A stretch of DNA of 64,000 nucleotides, taken from positions 35,468 through 99,467 of the forward strand of contig CAJTSQ010000005.1 of assembly GCA_910578735.1 (NCBI GenBank), in the 5' to 3' direction. A program made the position numbers and the translations under genes. This stretch comes from an uncultured Oscillospiraceae bacterium. GTDB taxonomy: Bacteria > Bacillota > Clostridia > Oscillospirales > Oscillospiraceae. Below, in pieces: positions 33,683 through 42,817 of this stretch. Within the stretch, counting starts at the first letter, position 1. Each line of letters starts with the position of its first letter. The notes under the pieces are model-generated. The model searched no databases, was not told the origin of the DNA, and was given only the letters and a program-made list of their open reading frames with translations.

Positions 33683-34639
33683 ATGAAAATTCTGATTACC
33701 AGCCCGGCGTTCAGCAAGCCTCACATGGAGGGCCTGATTGAGGCCGCAAAAAACGCTGCGGATGAGGTTGTCCTCAACCCCTATGGCCGCACCATGACGG
33801 TGGAGGAGCTAAAGGAGCTCTGGGCGGGAGCCGGCGCGATTATAGCGGGCCTGGAGCCCTACACCGCCGATGTTCTGGCCCAGGCCCCCGATACGCTGAA
33901 AGCCATCTGCCGTTTTGGGGTGGGCTATGATTCGGTGGATCTGGAGGCGGCCAAGGCCCGGGGCATCGCGGTTACCAACACACCGGGCACCAATTCCGAC
34001 GCAGTCGCTGACCTGGCCATTGGAATGATGATCGCGATTGCGCGGCACATCCCCCAAGGGGATAAAAGCGTGCGTGACGGAAGCTGGAAACGTTACACCG
34101 GCCTGAGTATGGAGGGCAAGAAGCTGGGCATCCTGGGCCTGGGCGCGATCGGCAAGGGCGTGGCCAGGCGGGCCGCCGGCTTCTCTATGGAGCTCTGCGC
34201 CTACGACCCCTATTTTGACGAAAGCTTTGCCAAACAGCACAATGTGAAGCGCGCGGAGCTGGACGAAATATTTACTCAATGCGACTACATCACCCTCCAC
34301 CTTCCCGTCCTCCCCGAGACGATTGGCATCGTCAACAGGGAGACACTGGGGAAGATGAAGCCCACCGCCTACCTGATCAACGCCGCCCGCGGGCCGTTGG
34401 TCAATGAAAGCGACCTCTACGACGCGCTGAAAAACAACCGGATCATGGGCGCCGCGCTGGACGTCTACTCCGAAGAACCACTGAAGGACAGCCCCCTGTT
34501 CCAACTGGATAACATTGTGCTTCTGCCCCACATCGGGGGCAACACCAGGGAGGCCGCCATAGCCATGGGGCGCATGGCCATTGACAGCGCATTGGAAATT
34601 TTGAGTACCGGCGGCTGCAGGCATATTGTGAACCGCTGA
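33683..34639 (+). CDS. D-isomer-specific 2-hydroxyacid dehydrogenase
   Basis: NAD-dependent dehydrogenase of the phosphoglycerate-dehydrogenase family, 318 residues, without the C-terminal ACT domain of serine-pathway SerA. NAD motif GLGAIGKGVA and the catalytic Arg (NAARGPLV), Glu (DVYSEEP) and His (LPHIGGNT) are all present. In the cluster it would oxidise the C2 hydroxyl of the imported acid to a 2-keto acid. A close functional parallel is sulfolactate dehydrogenase SlcC, also in this family and also next to a tripartite carboxylate importer. Confidence 0.85.
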   Translation: MKILITSPAFSKPHMEGLIEAAKNAADEVVLNPYGRTMTVEELKELWAGAGAIIAGLEPYTADVLAQAPDTLKAICRFGVGYDSVDLEAAKARGIAVTNTPGTNSDAVADLAIGMMIAIARHIPQGDKSVRDGSWKRYTGLSMEGKKLGILGLGAIGKGVARRAAGFSMELCAYDPYFDESFAKQHNVKRAELDEIFTQCDYITLHLPVLPETIGIVNRETLGKMKPTAYLINAARGPLVNESDLYDALKNNRIMGAALDVYSEEPLKDSPLFQLDNIVLLPHIGGNTREAAIAMGRMAIDSALEILSTGGCRHIVNR

Positions 34640-34692
34640 TCTTACCACCGGGGAATCCGGTGATTAAGATAAAAAAGTTTAGGAGGAAAATT

Positions 34693-35721
34693 ATGAAAAA
34701 GTTGCTTTCCATGACCCTGGCCGCCTGTATGCTCCTGACCCTGGCCGCCTGCTCCGGCAAGCCCAGCGGCAGCCAGAACACGAGCGGAAGCTCTCAGTCC
34801 GCGCCCGACCCCGTCGGTTCCGGCAGCACCGCCACAGTTGATTACCCCACCAAGACCATCAAGCTGATTTGTCCCTGGTCCGCCGGGGGCGGCTCCGATC
34901 AGATCTGCCGCGCTGTTGCCACTGTTGCAGAGAAATATCTGGGCCAGCCCGTTGTGGTGGAAAATCGGGACGGCTCCGGCGGTGTGATCGGCATCACCGA
35001 GGCTGCCAGGGCTGCCAATGACGGCTACACCTTTGTACTGGCCACCACAGGCGTGTTCCTGACTCAGCCCATTCTCAGCGATGTATCTTACACCCTGGAC
35101 AGCTTTGAGGGCGTGGCCAAGGTATCCACCGATGAGATCTGCATCGTGGTCTCCGCCGACTGTCCCGCCAACAACATTGCCGAACTGGCCGAGCTCTACA
35201 AGGGCAAGGCCCTGAACGCCACCGGCAACGCCGCCGGTTCCCTGATGGAGCTGCTGTCCTACGACGTCTACGACCAGGCCGGCATCACTGTAAACATGGT
35301 ACAGTTCTCCGGCGGCGCGTCTGAGTGCATCTCCGCGCTGCTGGGCGGCCACATTGAGGCCATCGCCGTCCACCCCTACGAAGTCAAGAGCAATGTGGAG
35401 GGCGGCACGTTGAAAATCCTGGGCGTCACCGGCCCCGACAAGCTGGAGTGGTCCCCCAATACACAGACCTTTGAGGAGCAGGGAATCGAGACGCTCTTCA
35501 ACGTGCAGAAGGCCTTCTTCATCCCCGCCGGCACCGATCAGGCCATTATTGATGTGCTGGTGGACGCATTTGAAAAGATCTATGCCGACCCCGATTTTCT
35601 GGCCCTGGCAGAGAACATGAGCCTGAACCTCACTCCGCTCTATGGTCAGGATGTCACCGCCGCCTATCAGGAGCAGATGGACGCCTGCTATGATAAGGCC
35701 GTTGCCCTGATTGGGAAATAA
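34693..35721 (+). CDS. tctC: tripartite tricarboxylate transporter substrate-binding lipoprotein, TctC/Bug family
   Basis: Extracellular receptor of a secondary TTT-family carboxylate importer. 342 residues from ATG 34693 (AGGAGG ahead). Signal peptide with lipobox LTLAAC, lipid anchor at Cys20, a Ser/Gly-rich linker, then the Bug fold (IKLICPWSAGGGSDQICR, PVVVENRDGSGG), the region that binds a carboxylate. The substrate is a carboxylated or otherwise anionic compound. A strong hairpin follows the stop, so the receptor is probably made in excess of the membrane subunits. Confidence 0.92.
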   Translation: MKKLLSMTLAACMLLTLAACSGKPSGSQNTSGSSQSAPDPVGSGSTATVDYPTKTIKLICPWSAGGGSDQICRAVATVAEKYLGQPVVVENRDGSGGVIGITEAARAANDGYTFVLATTGVFLTQPILSDVSYTLDSFEGVAKVSTDEICIVVSADCPANNIAELAELYKGKALNATGNAAGSLMELLSYDVYDQAGITVNMVQFSGGASECISALLGGHIEAIAVHPYEVKSNVEGGTLKILGVTGPDKLEWSPNTQTFEEQGIETLFNVQKAFFIPAGTDQAIIDVLVDAFEKIYADPDFLALAENMSLNLTPLYGQDVTAAYQEQMDACYDKAVALIGK

Positions 35722-35732
35722 CGCATAAGTCT

Positions 35733-35775
35733 TGTACGCGTCCCTGTCACACGGTGTGCGGGACGCGTACATTTT
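35733..35775 (+). terminator. partial terminator between tctC and tctB
   Basis: Perfect 12 bp stem TGTACGCGTCCC / GGGACGCGTACA with a 15-nt loop, then TTTTAC. The operon continues beyond it with a fresh ribosome site, so it should act as an attenuator or 3'-end protector. Confidence 0.75.
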
Positions 35776-35796
35776 ACAAAAACAAAGGAGACCGCT

Positions 35797-36261
35797 ATGA
35801 AAAAACTTGTCAAGGATATGATCCTGAATATCATATTTATCGCCGGCGGTATTGCGGTCGCGCTTTTGATCCCTACTCAGGTGAAAGGTGTGAACGCCTC
35901 CGTCCAGATGGGTCCTGATTTCTTCCCGTATATTGCCGCCGGGCTTATGATTGCAGTCAACGCCATCGCGCTGATTACCAACTACTTCCGTTACAGAAGG
36001 GAGGCGGCCAGCGGCAGTGAAGCCGTTGTGCAGAAAACCGCCCCCAAGGACCAGATGCGGGTGCTCCTCATTTTGGTGCTGGTGATGGGATACATTTTTT
36101 GTATGCCTATCATTGGATACGTGATCTCCACCCTGGTGACCGTCAACGTCCTTCTGTTCATCCTGGGCGTGCGGAAGTGGTATCAGTATGTACTGGTTTC
36201 CGGATTTTCTATGGTGATTTACTTCATCTTTAAAAACCTTCTCTATGTAATGCTGCCGTAA
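35797..36261 (+). CDS. tctB: tripartite tricarboxylate transporter small membrane subunit TctB
   Basis: 154 residues with four predicted membrane helices, the size and topology of TctB. Preceded by AAAGGAG. Works with the large subunit encoded 13 bp downstream. Confidence 0.88.
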   Translation: MKKLVKDMILNIIFIAGGIAVALLIPTQVKGVNASVQMGPDFFPYIAAGLMIAVNAIALITNYFRYRREAASGSEAVVQKTAPKDQMRVLLILVLVMGYIFCMPIIGYVISTLVTVNVLLFILGVRKWYQYVLVSGFSMVIYFIFKNLLYVMLP

Positions 36262-36274
36262 GGAGGGGAGAGCT

Positions 36275-37753
36275 TTGGAGAATATTGTCAATGGATTTTT
36301 GTCGCTCCTTTCCATAGATAACTTTATCGCGATGAATGTGGGGCTGTGCGCGGGTATTATTATGGGCGCTCTGCCCGGCTTGACCGCCACCATGGGTGTG
36401 GCCGTACTGCTCCCCCTGACCTATGGAATGGATCCCACCGCGGGCATTCTGCTTTTGCTGGGTGTCTACTGCGGGGGTACCTACGGCGGTTCCATTACCG
36501 CCATCCTGATTCGCACGCCGGGCACGCCGGCCTCTGCCGCCACCGTCTTGGACGGCCATCCGCTGGCCCAGAACGGACAGGGCGGCCGGGCACTGGATAT
36601 AGCGATTAAAGCGTCCACCATCGGCGGCTTGATCAGCGCGGTCATGCTGCTGTTTCTGGCGCCTCAGATCGCCAACTTTGCCCTGAAGTTTGGACCCGCT
36701 GAAAAATTCACCCTTGCGCTGTTTGGTCTGACGATCATCGCCGCAATTTGCAGCAAGGACCTTCTGAAGGGACTGTCTATGGCGGCGCTGGGCATTTTTA
36801 TTTCCTGCATCGGAATCGACTCCATTATGGGTGTTCCAAGGTTTACCTTCGGGAACATGTATATGGAGGGCGGAATCGAACTGATTCCCGCTTTGATTGG
36901 CCTTTTTGCCTTCTCTGAAATTTTGAATAAGGTGCGGGACATCAATATCCCCGTCGGAGAGGTGGGCGAGGTCAAGGGCGACAAGGTGACCAACAAGGAG
37001 CTGAAAGCATGTGTGCCCACCATTGTCAAATCCAGCCTGATCGGCACACTGATCGGCGCCATTCCCGGCACCGGAGCCGCGATCGCCTCCTTCCTGAGTT
37101 ATCAGGAGGCCAAACGGGCCTCCAAGCACCCGGAGGAGTATGGGCACGGTTCCATTGAGGGCATCAGCGCCTCTGAAGCGGGCAACAACGGCGTTACAGG
37201 TGCCACGCTGATTCCCCTGCTCACGCTGGGCGTTCCCGGAGACTCCATTACAGCCGTTTTGCTGGGCGCTCTGACCATGCAGGGACTGGTCCCCGGGCCT
37301 ATGCTCTTCAGCACCCACGGCACCACCATGTACGCCATTATTATCGGCCTTCTCTTTGTCAACATCTTCATGTTCCTCCAGGCCAAGGTGTTTATCAAGC
37401 CCTTCTCCCAGGTGACCAAGATACCGGTCAACGTGCTGATTCCTGTTCTGCTTGTGGTCAGCGTCACCGGCGTATATGCCACTAACAACGCGATTTTCGA
37501 TGTGTGGGTGGCAATTGCCATGGGCATTATCGGCTATGTGCTGATTCAGGCGGATTACCCTGTCACACCCCTGCTGCTGTCCCTGATTCTGGGGCCGATG
37601 GCGGAAAAAAATCTCCGCCAGGCGATTCAGCTGTCCGGGACCTGGACGACCTTCTTCACCAAGCCGATCTGCGTTGTCTTTATCCTGCTGTCAGCGGTGT
37701 CCATCGTGTTCTCCCTGATGCGCGGAAAAACAGCGAAGGAACTGGTAGAGTAG
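36275..37753 (+). CDS. tctA: tripartite tricarboxylate transporter large membrane subunit TctA
   Basis: 492 residues with about twelve membrane helices; the permease proper, driven by an ion gradient. Family motifs are visible in both halves: GALPGLTATMG near the N terminus, YGGSITAILIRTPGTP, and GAIPGTGAAIASF in the second half. The start is TTG at 36275 behind AAGGAGGGG. It lies 12 bp before the aldolase gene. Confidence 0.93.
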   Translation: MENIVNGFLSLLSIDNFIAMNVGLCAGIIMGALPGLTATMGVAVLLPLTYGMDPTAGILLLLGVYCGGTYGGSITAILIRTPGTPASAATVLDGHPLAQNGQGGRALDIAIKASTIGGLISAVMLLFLAPQIANFALKFGPAEKFTLALFGLTIIAAICSKDLLKGLSMAALGIFISCIGIDSIMGVPRFTFGNMYMEGGIELIPALIGLFAFSEILNKVRDINIPVGEVGEVKGDKVTNKELKACVPTIVKSSLIGTLIGAIPGTGAAIASFLSYQEAKRASKHPEEYGHGSIEGISASEAGNNGVTGATLIPLLTLGVPGDSITAVLLGALTMQGLVPGPMLFSTHGTTMYAIIIGLLFVNIFMFLQAKVFIKPFSQVTKIPVNVLIPVLLVVSVTGVYATNNAIFDVWVAIAMGIIGYVLIQADYPVTPLLLSLILGPMAEKNLRQAIQLSGTWTTFFTKPICVVFILLSAVSIVFSLMRGKTAKELVE

Positions 37754-37765
37754 GAGGGGCAAACC

Positions 37766-38428
37766 ATGCGCAACATGCTGAATGAGCTTTTGGACGCGGG
37801 ATTTGTGGCCATCGCCCGGGGGCTGCCGGAGAACAAACTGGCAGATGTGGCCCAGGCTCTGTGTGAGGGCGGTGTCCGTTTCTTTGAGGTCACCTTCGAC
37901 CAGCGGCGGGAGGACGCGCAGGCCCTGCTGGCCCGGAGCCTGCACGCTATCTACAGCCGTGTGGGGGACAGGATGGTCCTGGGCGCCGGCACAGTGATGA
38001 CGGCCGGACAGGTCAAAGCGGCGCACGATGCCGGCGCGTCCTATATTGTATCCCCCAACACCGATGTCCCGGTTATCGAGGCCGCGAAAAAACTGGGGAT
38101 GCTCGTCTCCCCCGGCGCGTTCACCCCTTCAGAGGCCGCCCTGGCTTACGCTGCAGGTGCGGATATTGTCAAGCTGTTTCCGGCGGCCAGTATGGGCTTC
38201 GACTACATCAGATATCTGCGGGGACCGTTGAATTACATCCCCTTTATGGCCACCGGCGGCGTCACCCCCGAGAATATTCCGGAGTTTTTTGCCGCCGGCG
38301 TCCAGGTGGTGGGCACCTGTCCCACCGTAATCCCTGCCCGGGATGTGGAACGGGAGAACTATAGCCACATCACGCAGCTGGCCCGCATCCATATGGAGGC
38401 GGTCCGGAAGGGACGGCAGCTTGTCTGA
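37766..38428 (+). CDS. KDPG/KHG aldolase-like protein
   Basis: Class I aldolase of the Eda family, 220 residues. Schiff-base Lys136 (IVKLFPA) and the general-base Glu41 (FFEVTF) are present. Two canonical specificity residues differ: the Arg four positions after the Glu (EVTLR in Eda) is Asp45, and the C-terminal phosphate-anchoring GGSW motif reads GTCP. Together with the absence of any 6-phosphogluconate dehydratase, this argues against ordinary Entner-Doudoroff KDPG cleavage. Retro-aldol release of pyruvate or hydroxypyruvate from another 2-keto acid is the likely reaction class. Confidence 0.8.
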   Translation: MRNMLNELLDAGFVAIARGLPENKLADVAQALCEGGVRFFEVTFDQRREDAQALLARSLHAIYSRVGDRMVLGAGTVMTAGQVKAAHDAGASYIVSPNTDVPVIEAAKKLGMLVSPGAFTPSEAALAYAAGADIVKLFPAASMGFDYIRYLRGPLNYIPFMATGGVTPENIPEFFAAGVQVVGTCPTVIPARDVERENYSHITQLARIHMEAVRKGRQLV

Positions 38429-38484
38429 CCGGCCACTACTACCGGGATCAACGCCCGGACAAAGGAGTGACAACAACCGGGCCT

Positions 38485-39387
38485 ATGAAAGGAAACATAT
38501 TTCCCCTGTTGCTTTTGCCCGTGATCTGGGGCAGTTATTATGTGGCTTCCCACGAGGCCCTGCGTTTTTTGTCCACCTTCTGCGTGGGAATTGTGATCCG
38601 GCTGATTACCATGCTGCTGCTCACCGCGCTGATGGCACGGAGGGGAGAGCTGGGCGCGCTGTTCCGCGTCAGAGTGGTCTGGCGGCGGCTGATCTGCATC
38701 GGCGTTCTGGGCTTTCTCCTGGACGCCACCGCATTCCTTGGACTGAGCATGGCCTCCGCCGGCCTGGGGACGGTTCTGCTCAAGTGCGACATCCTGTTTG
38801 TAAACCTGATTTCAGTCATCGTATACAAGCAGAAGTTTTCGCGGTTTGATTGGGCGGCCACCTTTGTGATGCTCTTTGGCGTGGTCCTTGTGCTGGGGAT
38901 TGATCCGGCCGAGCTGGAACTGATGAACGCGGGCAACATATTCTTCATCCTCAGCGCCCTGTTCGTCTCCATCAACGCTTTCGTCATCAAAAGCGTCCAG
39001 CTGGACCCGGTTAATCCGGTCAGCGACAGTGTGGTGGCCTATTACAACAACTTTGTCACCATGCTCCTGTTTCTCATCACCGCGGCCGCTTTGGGAGACA
39101 TCAGGCAGATGCCGGTCATTTTGGAAAACCGCTATTTGGCCGGCGCGCTGCTGCTGTCCGGCCTGGGGCAGACCCTGATCTACATTGTCTACTACGCCAA
39201 TCTGCGCCGGTTTCCGGTGTGGCAGGTCAAAATTTTTCTGCTGCTGATGCCCATTGTCTCCGCCCTGCTCTCTTTCCTGCTGTTCGGGGATGCCATGTCA
39301 GGGGGGCAGTATCTGGGAATGGGGATCGTTCTGCTGGGCGCTTTGAGCATCCTGGCGGAACAGCGCCGCCAGGAGCAGAAATCCTAA
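38485..39387 (+). CDS. EamA/DMT-family transporter
   Basis: About 300 residues, ten membrane helices in two EamA repeats. Drug/metabolite transporter family; could import the substrate or export an end product or intermediate of the pathway. The start is uncertain: the ATG at 38485 begins the family's usual MKGN-type opening but stands 17 bp from the only AGGAG; the GTG at 38467 overlaps that AGGAG. Confidence 0.82.
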   Translation: MKGNIFPLLLLPVIWGSYYVASHEALRFLSTFCVGIVIRLITMLLLTALMARRGELGALFRVRVVWRRLICIGVLGFLLDATAFLGLSMASAGLGTVLLKCDILFVNLISVIVYKQKFSRFDWAATFVMLFGVVLVLGIDPAELELMNAGNIFFILSALFVSINAFVIKSVQLDPVNPVSDSVVAYYNNFVTMLLFLITAAALGDIRQMPVILENRYLAGALLLSGLGQTLIYIVYYANLRRFPVWQVKIFLLLMPIVSALLSFLLFGDAMSGGQYLGMGIVLLGALSILAEQRRQEQKS

Positions 39388-39414
39388 CGTTATTCAAGAA
39401 AGAAGGAATTTTTC

Positions 39415-40533
39415 ATGCGTCAATTTGACTACTGTATGCCCTCCAAGATCGTCTTCCGCCACGGGGCCACGAGCGATATTAAGGAGTACATACAGGGCAG
39501 CCGTGTTCTGATTATTTCCGACCCCTTCCTGTATCAAAACGGGACCGCCAAGGCCATCGGGGGCCGCCTCACCGGCTGTCAGGTGGCCTATTTTTCCGAT
39601 ATCGAGCCCAATCCCTCCTGCGAGAGCGTAGACGCCGCCGCCCAAGCGGCCAGAGAGCTGGGGGCCCAGACCGTGATCGGCATCGGCGGGGGAAGCTCCA
39701 TGGATGTGGCGAAGATTGTCTCCTGCCTGACCACCAACGAGGGCAGTATCTACGACTATTACAGCGGCGGGACCCGCACCTTCTCCCCCCGGCAGACCCG
39801 GCTGATCTGCATTCCCACCACTGCCGGAACCGGCAGCGAGGTGACCAATGTGGGTGTCTTCACCAACCGGCAGACCCACGTCAAGATGCCCATGGTCAAT
39901 CACCAGTTCTGGCCCGACGTGTCCATGCTGGACCCGGAGCTGACCTATACCCTGCCCGCTCCGATTACCGCCTCCACCGGCATGGATGCCTTCTGCCACG
40001 CGATTGAAGCCTATTGGAATCGGGACAGCCAGCCCATCTGTGACTGTCTGGCTGTGCAGGCGATGAAGCTGGTGCTGGCCAACATTAAAAACGCCTACGA
40101 CCATCCTTCCGACAAGCAGGCGCGGGGCAATATGCACCTCGCCAGCCTATTGGCGGGCATCGCCTTCAGTCAAACCAGAACCACCGGCATCCATGCCGTC
40201 AGCTTTCCGCTGACGGCAGAGTACGGCGCCAGCCACGGAACCGCCTGCGCCGTTACGCTGCCCGCTTTCATCCGTATCAGCGGCGAAAAAGCCCAGGACA
40301 AAATGACCGCCCTGGCCAAGACCTTGGGCTATGATTCCATCGAGGCTCTGTCCGGCGCCATTGAGGCGCTGATGGTCAGCATGAAGATGCCTGTCCGGCT
40401 TCACGAGCTGGGCGTGAAGGAGGAGGCAATTCCTCACATCGCTCAGGTTGGCCTGAGCGCCGCCATCATCCAGCTCACCCCGGCCACGATGAACGAGGAG
40501 ACCGTTTCCGCACTGCTCCGCTCTATCCTGTAG
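39415..40533 (+). CDS. iron-containing alcohol dehydrogenase
   Basis: Group III NAD(P)-dependent dehydrogenase, 372 residues. Nucleotide-binding [12 protein letters not shown] and metal-ligand regions ([33 protein letters not shown]) are intact. In the cluster it would reduce an aldehyde produced by the aldolase or transketolase steps, regenerating NAD under anaerobic conditions. The substrate cannot be read from the sequence. Confidence 0.9.
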   Translation: MRQFDYCMPSKIVFRHGATSDIKEYIQGSRVLIISDPFLYQNGTAKAIGGRLTGCQVAYFSDIEPNPSCESVDAAAQAARELGAQTVIGIGGGSSMDVAKIVSCLTTNEGSIYDYYSGGTRTFSPRQTRLICIPTTAGTGSEVTNVGVFTNRQTHVKMPMVNHQFWPDVSMLDPELTYTLPAPITASTGMDAFCHAIEAYWNRDSQPICDCLAVQAMKLVLANIKNAYDHPSDKQARGNMHLASLLAGIAFSQTRTTGIHAVSFPLTAEYGASHGTACAVTLPAFIRISGEKAQDKMTALAKTLGYDSIEALSGAIEALMVSMKMPVRLHELGVKEEAIPHIAQVGLSAAIIQLTPATMNEETVSALLRSIL

Positions 40534-40551
40534 AAAAGGGGTGGGACAGAG

Positions 40552-41379
40552 ATGGATCAAACATTGACCGAGCTTCAGCGCACCGCCAACCAGATCCGTA
40601 AAATGACGCTGCAATGCATCGGGGAACTGGGCGTTGGGCATATCGGCGGCAGCCTCTCCCTGTGCGAGCTGTTGTCCGTGCTGTATTTCAAGGTTTTGCG
40701 GATCAATCCGGAGGACCCTTCCTGGGAGGAGCGGGACCGTTTTGTCCTGTCCAAGGGACACGGGGGGCCGGCCCTCTACTCTGCCCTGGCCCTGAGAGGC
40801 TTCTTCCCCCGGGAGGAGCTGTCCACCCTGAACAGGCCCAATACCAATCTGCCCAGCCACTGCGACCGGCTGCGCACCGTGGGGATCGACATGTCCACAG
40901 GATCTCTGGGGCAGGGATTCTCCTGCGCGGTGGGGATGGCGGTGGCCGGAAAAATGGACGGCCGCCCCTGCCGCGTCTATACGGTCATTGGAGACGGGGA
41001 ATCTCAGGAGGGACAGATCTGGGAGGCCGCTATGCTGGCCGGTTCCCGAAAGCTGGACAACCTGATTGCCTTCACGGACTACAACAAAATGCAGTTGGAC
41101 GGCTATATTGAGGACGTGAACGGGCTGTACCCCCTGGACCAAAAGTGGAGGGCCTTTCACTGGCATGTGCAGTCGGTGGACGGCCATGACGTCAGGGCCA
41201 TCTGGAAGGCCATTGACAACGCACAGAAGGTAAAGGGCCGCCCCTCCATGATTATTCTGGATACGATCAAGGGAAAAGGGGGCTGGTTCTGCGAAAATCA
41301 GGTGGCCTCCCACAACATGAGTATCACAGAAGAAATGTGGCGCAAGGCAGTGGCGCAGCTGGAGGAGGACGAGACGTGA
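40552..41379 (+). CDS. transketolase, N-terminal (TPP-binding) subunit
   Basis: First half of a split transketolase, 275 residues. GHIGGSLSLCELL at the N terminus, and the thiamine-diphosphate motif beginning GDGESQEGQIWEA and closing with an Asn about 28 residues on. The stop overlaps the start of the second subunit (TGATG). Split transketolases are common in catabolic clusters; they transfer two-carbon ketol units and can use hydroxypyruvate as donor. Confidence 0.93.
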   Translation: MDQTLTELQRTANQIRKMTLQCIGELGVGHIGGSLSLCELLSVLYFKVLRINPEDPSWEERDRFVLSKGHGGPALYSALALRGFFPREELSTLNRPNTNLPSHCDRLRTVGIDMSTGSLGQGFSCAVGMAVAGKMDGRPCRVYTVIGDGESQEGQIWEAAMLAGSRKLDNLIAFTDYNKMQLDGYIEDVNGLYPLDQKWRAFHWHVQSVDGHDVRAIWKAIDNAQKVKGRPSMIILDTIKGKGGWFCENQVASHNMSITEEMWRKAVAQLEEDET

Positions 41380-42332
41380 TGACAAGAGAAACCAGGTGGC
41401 TGAGGGAGACCTATGTGGACCTCCTTCTGGAATATGCCAAAAAGGACCCGCGCATCGTCCTGGTAGAGGCCGACCTGGCCAAGGCGGCAGGCACGAACCG
41501 CTTTCAGCAGGAGCTGCCTGACCGGATGGTCAACGTAGGCATCGCGGAGGCCAGCATGATCAGCACCGCCGCCGGTATGGCGGCCATGGGAAAGCTCCCC
41601 TTCACCCATACATTCACCGCCTTTTCCAGCCGGAGGGTATGCGACCAGGTGACGCTGTCCGTGGCCTATGCCGGGCTGAAGGTGGTCATCGTGGGCAGCG
41701 ACCCCGGCGTGACCGCAGAGCTGAACGGCGGCACCCACATGAGCATGGAGGATATGGCCATCATGCGCAATATTCCGGGGATGCTGATCTACGAGCCGGT
41801 GGACAGCGCCCAGCTCCGCCTGGCCTTTCCGCAGATACTGGCCCACGGCGGGCCGGTGTACATCCGGCTCCTGCGCCGGGCTGCCGTTCAGGTTTACGAT
41901 GAGGCCAGCCCCTTCCAGTTGGGCAAGGGCGTGGTTCTGCGGGAGGGGCGGGACGTGTCCGTCTTTGCCACCGGCATCATGGTGGCCGAGGCGCTGGAGG
42001 CGGCCCGGCTTCTGGAAGCAGAGGGGATCAGCGCGGAGATTATCAATATCCACACCCTCAAGCCCCTGGACCGGAACCTGGTTTTGCACAGCGCCAAAAA
42101 AACCGGCGCCGTGGTCACGGCGGAGAACCACTCGGTCCTGAACGCGCTGGGCAGCGCCGTGGCGGAAGTTTTGGCGGAAGAATGCCCCGTTCCGCTGACC
42201 CGCGTCGGCGTGCAGGACCACTTTGGCGAAGTGGGCTCCACTGAATTTTTGCAGCGGAAATATGGGCTGACCGCTCAGGACATTGTTCAGGCGGTTCACA
42301 GCAGCACTCAAAAGAGGGAGGCATGGAAATGA
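41379..42332 (+). CDS. transketolase, C-terminal (pyrimidine-binding) subunit
   Basis: Second half of the split enzyme, 317 residues from ATG 41379. The catalytic Glu of the pyrimidine-binding domain is in NVGIAEASM; the domain ends with HTLKPLD and an acidic C-terminal region as usual. A longer frame starting at 41337 would lie inside the previous gene. Its stop overlaps the next start by ATGA. Confidence 0.93.
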   Translation: MTRETRWLRETYVDLLLEYAKKDPRIVLVEADLAKAAGTNRFQQELPDRMVNVGIAEASMISTAAGMAAMGKLPFTHTFTAFSSRRVCDQVTLSVAYAGLKVVIVGSDPGVTAELNGGTHMSMEDMAIMRNIPGMLIYEPVDSAQLRLAFPQILAHGGPVYIRLLRRAAVQVYDEASPFQLGKGVVLREGRDVSVFATGIMVAEALEAARLLEAEGISAEIINIHTLKPLDRNLVLHSAKKTGAVVTAENHSVLNALGSAVAEVLAEECPVPLTRVGVQDHFGEVGSTEFLQRKYGLTAQDIVQAVHSSTQKREAWK

Positions 42333-42805
42333 AACTGGCAATCGGTTCTGACAAATCCGGGTTTTTCCTAAAAGAGGCGGTGAAGAACCACCTGGCGGGG
42401 CAGGGCGTCCAGGCGGACGACCTGGGAACTCTTGACCCGGAGCAGGCAATGCCGTATTATGAGGTGGCCTCCACCGTGGCCCCCCTGGTCCAAAACGGCA
42501 CATATGACCGGGCCATCCTGATCTGCGGCACAGGAATGGGGATGGCTGTGGTGGCCAACAAATATCAGGGCGTCTATGCGGCGGTCTGCGAAAGCACCTA
42601 CGCCGCGGAGAAGTGCAGGGCCATCAATGACGCAAATGTTCTCACCATGGGCGGATGGATGATTGGAGAACAGCTGGGCTGCGATATGGCAGATCGCTTT
42701 TTGAGCACCGGGTTCACCCAGGGACTGGAGGAGTGGCGGCAGGCCTTTCTTTCCGGTGCCAGGGAAAAAGTGAAAGAAATCGAAGAAACCATTTATCAAA
42801 AGTGA
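42329..42805 (+). CDS. RpiB/LacAB-family isomerase with altered ligand-binding residues
   Basis: 158 residues from ATG 42329, 7 bp behind GGAGG. The fold signature CGTGMGM and the catalytic Cys66 are present. By alignment to E. coli RpiB, the DHxG His is Lys9 (SDKSG), the ring-opening His99 is Ile (INDAN), and the GGRHxxR phosphate clamp near the C terminus reads QGLEEWR. So this is not a normal ribose-5-phosphate isomerase; compare the canonical rpiB at 53570. Tetrose-phosphate (EryI-like) or sulfo-tetrose isomerases belong to this family. Confidence 0.85.
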   Translation: MKLAIGSDKSGFFLKEAVKNHLAGQGVQADDLGTLDPEQAMPYYEVASTVAPLVQNGTYDRAILICGTGMGMAVVANKYQGVYAAVCESTYAAEKCRAINDANVLTMGGWMIGEQLGCDMADRFLSTGFTQGLEEWRQAFLSGAREKVKEIEETIYQK

Positions 42806-42817
42806 GGACGAGAGCAC

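Noticed and set aside
37766..38428. Ordinary Entner-Doudoroff pathway
   Set aside because: No 6-phosphogluconate dehydratase, gluconate kinase or dehydrogenase nearby, and the aldolase lacks KDPG-specific residues.
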